Positions 21,449-24,404 of a stretch of 24,404 bases of DNA are shown here, one piece after another. The notes under the pieces are model-generated. The model saw only the letters and a list, made by a program, of their open reading frames with translations. It searched no databases and was not told the origin of the DNA. Every line of letters starts with the position of its first letter. Position 1 is the stretch's first letter. The stretch comes from an uncultured Parabacteroides sp. GTDB taxonomy: Bacteria > Bacteroidota > Bacteroidia > Bacteroidales > Tannerellaceae. The stretch spans positions 1 through 24,404 of the forward strand of contig CAAGLQ010000096.1 of NCBI GenBank assembly GCA_900770835.1. Reading direction: 5' to 3'. The translations under genes were made by a program, and so were the position numbers.

Positions 21449-21477
21449 TGTTTCATGTTCTATAAGAGAGGTTCCCA

Positions 21478-22329
21478 ATGAAAGCTGGCGAGCAGGACAA
21501 ATGGAGAGAGGCAGCATTGCGCTTTGTGGCAAGCCGTTATCGCTCAGGAGCATTAGATCCGGAGCGGGCTTGGCAGCGCTTTGCGAAGGCACAACATATT
21601 CCTTTGACTAAGCGTGTGTGGAGGATGCGTTATGCCCTCCCTATGGCTGCGGCGATTGCCCTGCTTGTTGGCTTCTTTGGGTTCTACCGTTGGCAACAGA
21701 CGCAACCTGACTGGGTGACTTTTACGGCAGAGATGCAGCAAGTCAAGCAGTTGATATTGCCCGATCGTACAGAAATCTCGCTGGCAGGAGGTAGCCGATT
21801 AACCTATGATGCACGGCACTATGGACAGGAGGTGCGTTTGGTGCGCTTGGAGGGTAAGGCACTCTTTGAGGTGCAACACGACAAGGCTCATCCTTTCCGC
21901 ATAGAGACAGCAGAAAGTCGAGTGACGGTGTTAGGTACTTGCTTTCAAGTAGTGGCTGGCAAGGAGCAGACAATAGTCGATGTGATGAGTGGAAAAGTGG
22001 GTTTTGCTTTGCGAGAAAGGCCGGATTCAGTGGTGCTAACTGCTGGTTTACGGGCTTGCTATGCCATAGGGAGTGACCGAATAGCGGTGACGGAGCAACA
22101 GAATCCCAACGAGTTGGCTTGGCAAACTCATCGTTTACGCTTTGAGGAGACCCCTTTGCCGCAGGTAGTAGCTGATCTGGAGTTGGCCTATCAGACAACA
22201 TTGACCTATTCGGGGGAGGCGGATAAACGGTTGACCGCCACTTTGGAGGAGTTGACGCTCGAAGAGGCATTGCAAGTGGTGAATATAACGTTGGATGTGC
22301 GTATCACGCAGAATCCCCCTAATCCTTAG
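21478..22329 (+). CDS. FecR-family anti-sigma factor
   Basis: 283 residues. The cytoplasmic N-terminal part (about 50 residues) would bind the sigma factor. One transmembrane helix lies at about 52-70 (A-L-P-M-A-A-A-I-A-L-L-V-G-F-F-G-F). The periplasmic part contains the FecR domain (strands with L-P-D-R-T-E-I-S-L, G-S-R-L-T-Y, L-E-G-K-A-L-F-E-V, V-T-V-L-G-T-C-F-Q-V, V-M-S-G-K-V) and a C-terminal helical region resembling the FecR_C/STN-like part. It transmits the signal of the TonB-dependent receptor, whose gene starts 3 bases downstream, to the ECF sigma factor. Confidence 0.92.
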   Translation: MKAGEQDKWREAALRFVASRYRSGALDPERAWQRFAKAQHIPLTKRVWRMRYALPMAAAIALLVGFFGFYRWQQTQPDWVTFTAEMQQVKQLILPDRTEISLAGGSRLTYDARHYGQEVRLVRLEGKALFEVQHDKAHPFRIETAESRVTVLGTCFQVVAGKEQTIVDVMSGKVGFALRERPDSVVLTAGLRACYAIGSDRIAVTEQQNPNELAWQTHRLRFEETPLPQVVADLELAYQTTLTYSGEADKRLTATLEELTLEEALQVVNITLDVRITQNPPNP

Positions 22330-22332
22330 TTT

Positions 22333-24404
22333 ATGAGGCAGAGAAGGGTGTTTAGGTATCTATTATACGGTCTGTTGGGAATCAGCCAATGGTTGATCGC
22401 CCAAGAGAAAACCCTCACTTTGCACTTGAGCCAACGTCCTTTGCGAGAGATCCTGACGCAGTTAGAGGCTGCGGCGGATGTGTCGTTCTCTTATGAATCG
22501 ACTTTGTTGGATAGTTTGCCGCCCTGTTCATTGGAGGTGGAGCAACAGCCTTTGAGTGAATGCCTGGTACATCTTTTTGCGGAAATACCCATCATTTATC
22601 ACCAAACGGGTAGGGTCATTATTCTGAAACGAAAAACGGCAGCTGTAGAGCCTACTCGGCAAGTACAACTGAGGGAGGTGGTGATTACCGCGGAGGCGAT
22701 CACTGATTCTGTGGGTGCGGAGGAATGGATGGCGGCAGCAACACTCTCTGGCAAGCAGTTCCGTCATACGCCTGCGCTGTTGGGTGAGCCGGATGTGGTG
22801 AAGACCTTGCAACAGACCCCTGGTGTGTCGAATGGTACAGAGGGGTTGGCTGGTCTTTATGTACGCGGGGGAGAGGGTGATGATAACCTCTTCTTGCTGG
22901 ACGGGGTACCCATTTATCCGGTGAATCATGTGGGCGGCCTCTTCTCGGCTTTCCATACCGACATGGTTCGCAGCCTCTCCTTTTATAAGTCCGCTTTTCC
23001 GGCTCGTTATGGGGGAAGGCTCTCTTCTGTGTTGGATCTGAATACCCGAATGGGTGATTTCGAGCAGCTGCATGGCAGTGCGACTTTGGGGTTGACCTCA
23101 GGCGCTTTGCGATTGGAGGGACCGTTGGTCAAGGAGCGTACCTCCTTTCATGTCGGGTTGCGCCGCTCTTGGTTAGATGTGCTTTCCGTCCCAACCTTAG
23201 CGATTATCAATCGTCGGAAGCGTGACAATGGTTCGTGGCTCAACTTCCGCTATGCCTTTCACGACCTTAATTTGCGGTTAGATCATCGGCTGAATAAGAA
23301 TAACCTGCTCTTCCTCAGCCTTTATCAAGGGACAGACCTTTTCAAGGGTGGACGGAAAGATGCCCCTTCCTCTTCAGAACAAATCGCCTACTTGGATGAA
23401 CAAAAGGGGACATTGCGCTGGGGGAACCTCATGGCTACCTTGGGATGGAGGCAGCAGGTGGATAGCACATGCCACAGGCAAGCTAATCTGTTTGTCACCC
23501 GCTATCATACCCATACCTCAGCGCTTTCTCGGAACAGCAATGGTGACCTGAACTCTTTTACCTATCAGGCCTCTGTCTCAGAGATGGTGCGATCCAACGA
23601 TTTGTTAGATTTGGGATTACGAGGCTACATGGAACGTTGCTGGGCGGCACATCGGTGGCAAGGTGGTTGGGAGTGGACGTTGCATCGCTATTGCCCGGAA
23701 GCTATCCGCTCACAGAGTAGTAATCTCTCGGCGAGTTTGGAGGAACCTACACAGCAAAACTACTCTAATCAAGTGATGTGGGCCAACGAGGGGGCGATCT
23801 ATGGAGAGGGCGAGTTCCAGCTTAGTCCGACTGTACGAATGAGTGGGGGCGTGCGCTTAGGACTTTTCCTCGTTGAGGATAAGGGCTATTTGGCGGTTGA
23901 GCCACGCTGGGCTATGGCATGGCAGCCTTTTCCCGGTGGGTCTGTGCGATTAGCCTATGCTCGCCAGCACCAATACAGCCATTTGTTGAGCGAGAGCTAC
24001 ATTAATTTGCCGACAGACACGTGGGTGCCTTCCACCGCTCACCTCCGGCCTATGCGCAGTGACCAAGGCTCGTTGGCTATAGGGTATGCGGGAACGAGAG
24101 GCTACCAGTTTACTGTGGAGGGTTATTATAAGGAGATGCGTAACCTGCTGACCTATAAAGAGGATTACTATGCTTTAGGGACATTAGTCGGTTGGGAGGA
24201 GAAGCTGACCGTGGGCGAGGGAAGGGCTTATGGTGTGGAATGGATGGTGCGAAAGCAGGCAAAGCGTTGGAACGCCTCTTTCGGATATACGCTTTCATGG
24301 TCGAATCGTCAGTTTGATGAGATAGATAATGGGCGGCGGTTTCCCTCCCGCTACGACAATCGGCATAAGCTGAACCTGACGTTTACTCACAAGCTTTCAC
24401 CAAA
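22333..24404 (+). CDS. TonB-dependent outer-membrane receptor with STN signalling domain (C-terminus beyond window)
   Basis: The open frame begins at ATG 22333, 3 bases after the FecR stop, and continues without a stop past the right edge (690 codons seen). A short signal peptide (L-L-Y-G-L-L-G-I-S-Q-W-L-I-A-Q) is followed by an STN domain (L-H-L-S-Q-R-P-L-R-E-I-L and F-S-Y-E-S-T), which contacts FecR in such systems. After V-V-I-T-A comes the plug domain with D-V-V-K-T-L-Q-Q-T-P-G-V, Y-V-R-G-G, L-L-D-G-V-P-I-Y and R-Y-G-G-R-L-S-S-V, then many barrel strands. No separate carboxypeptidase-like domain is seen between STN and plug, unlike SusC proteins, and no SusD gene is visible in the window. 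The substrate (siderophore, vitamin, peptide or sugar) cannot be assigned. Confidence 0.9.
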   Translation, partial: MRQRRVFRYLLYGLLGISQWLIAQEKTLTLHLSQRPLREILTQLEAAADVSFSYESTLLDSLPPCSLEVEQQPLSECLVHLFAEIPIIYHQTGRVIILKRKTAAVEPTRQVQLREVVITAEAITDSVGAEEWMAAATLSGKQFRHTPALLGEPDVVKTLQQTPGVSNGTEGLAGLYVRGGEGDDNLFLLDGVPIYPVNHVGGLFSAFHTDMVRSLSFYKSAFPARYGGRLSSVLDLNTRMGDFEQLHGSATLGLTSGALRLEGPLVKERTSFHVGLRRSWLDVLSVPTLAIINRRKRDNGSWLNFRYAFHDLNLRLDHRLNKNNLLFLSLYQGTDLFKGGRKDAPSSSEQIAYLDEQKGTLRWGNLMATLGWRQQVDSTCHRQANLFVTRYHTHTSALSRNSNGDLNSFTYQASVSEMVRSNDLLDLGLRGYMERCWAAHRWQGGWEWTLHRYCPEAIRSQSSNLSASLEEPTQQNYSNQVMWANEGAIYGEGEFQLSPTVRMSGGVRLGLFLVEDKGYLAVEPRWAMAWQPFPGGSVRLAYARQHQYSHLLSESYINLPTDTWVPSTAHLRPMRSDQGSLAIGYAGTRGYQFTVEGYYKEMRNLLTYKEDYYALGTLVGWEEKLTVGEGRAYGVEWMVRKQAKRWNASFGYTLSWSNRQFDEIDNGRRFPSRYDNRHKLNLTFTHKLSP

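Noticed and set aside
1..24404. Mobile elements, CRISPR arrays, tRNA or rRNA genes
   Set aside because: I found no transposase, integrase, terminal inverted repeats, spaced direct-repeat arrays or cloverleaf-like sequence on either strand.

Overview
The window looks like chromosome from a Bacteroidales species, most likely a member of the Tannerellaceae/Parabacteroides group. The reasons are promoters of the TTTG / TAnnTTTG type with few Shine-Dalgarno sites, an ECF sigma / FecR / TonB-dependent receptor cluster whose receptor has an STN domain, an S37-type peptidase, and a C-terminal domain at the left edge that resembles DUF6383. The genus is an inference. I see no IS element, phage gene, CRISPR array, tRNA or rRNA.

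Layout. (1) 1-447: the tail of a secreted or surface protein, then a gene-free stretch with a good intrinsic terminator and a possible structured RNA. (2) 448-4666, plus strand: metG followed by two nucleotide-sugar genes (WlbC/WbpE-like aminotransferase and WlbA/WbpB-like dehydrogenase), joined by start-stop overlaps. (3) 9834-4663, minus strand: a tight five-gene run consisting of a tetraheme NapC/NrfH-type cytochrome fused to a SUMF1 domain, a Tat-type lipoprotein Gfo/Idh/MocA oxidoreductase, a Tat-type lipoprotein TIM-barrel isomerase-like protein, a RIC/YtfE-like protein with apparently lost di-iron ligands, and a LuxR-type regulator. This is the best candidate for an undescribed system. 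It reads as a cell-envelope sugar redox module wired to the quinone pool, with its own cytoplasmic regulator pair. (4) 11543-9954, minus strand: XRE regulator, two-helix PLDc_N-like membrane protein and SDR epimerase, with overlapping ends. (5) 14645-11607, minus strand: secreted S37-type peptidase, then a zinc/manganese ABC importer (binding protein and ATPase) with no permease gene beside it. (6) 15624-14725 and 18903-17965, minus strand: two EamA/DMT transporters flanking a plus-strand operon (15783-17958) of a small membrane PH-like protein, dihydrolipoamide dehydrogenase, and two tandem paralogous small proteins with a CX3-4CX2CX2C motif. (7) 19019-24404, plus strand: trpS, then an ECF sigma factor, an outer-membrane barrel protein, a FecR anti-sigma factor and a TonB-dependent receptor that runs off the right edge.

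Many genes are translationally coupled by 1 to 22 base overlaps. Several start codons were moved inward because a promoter -7 element lies at or beyond the longest possible start. All functional statements come from reading motifs by eye; no database search was possible.
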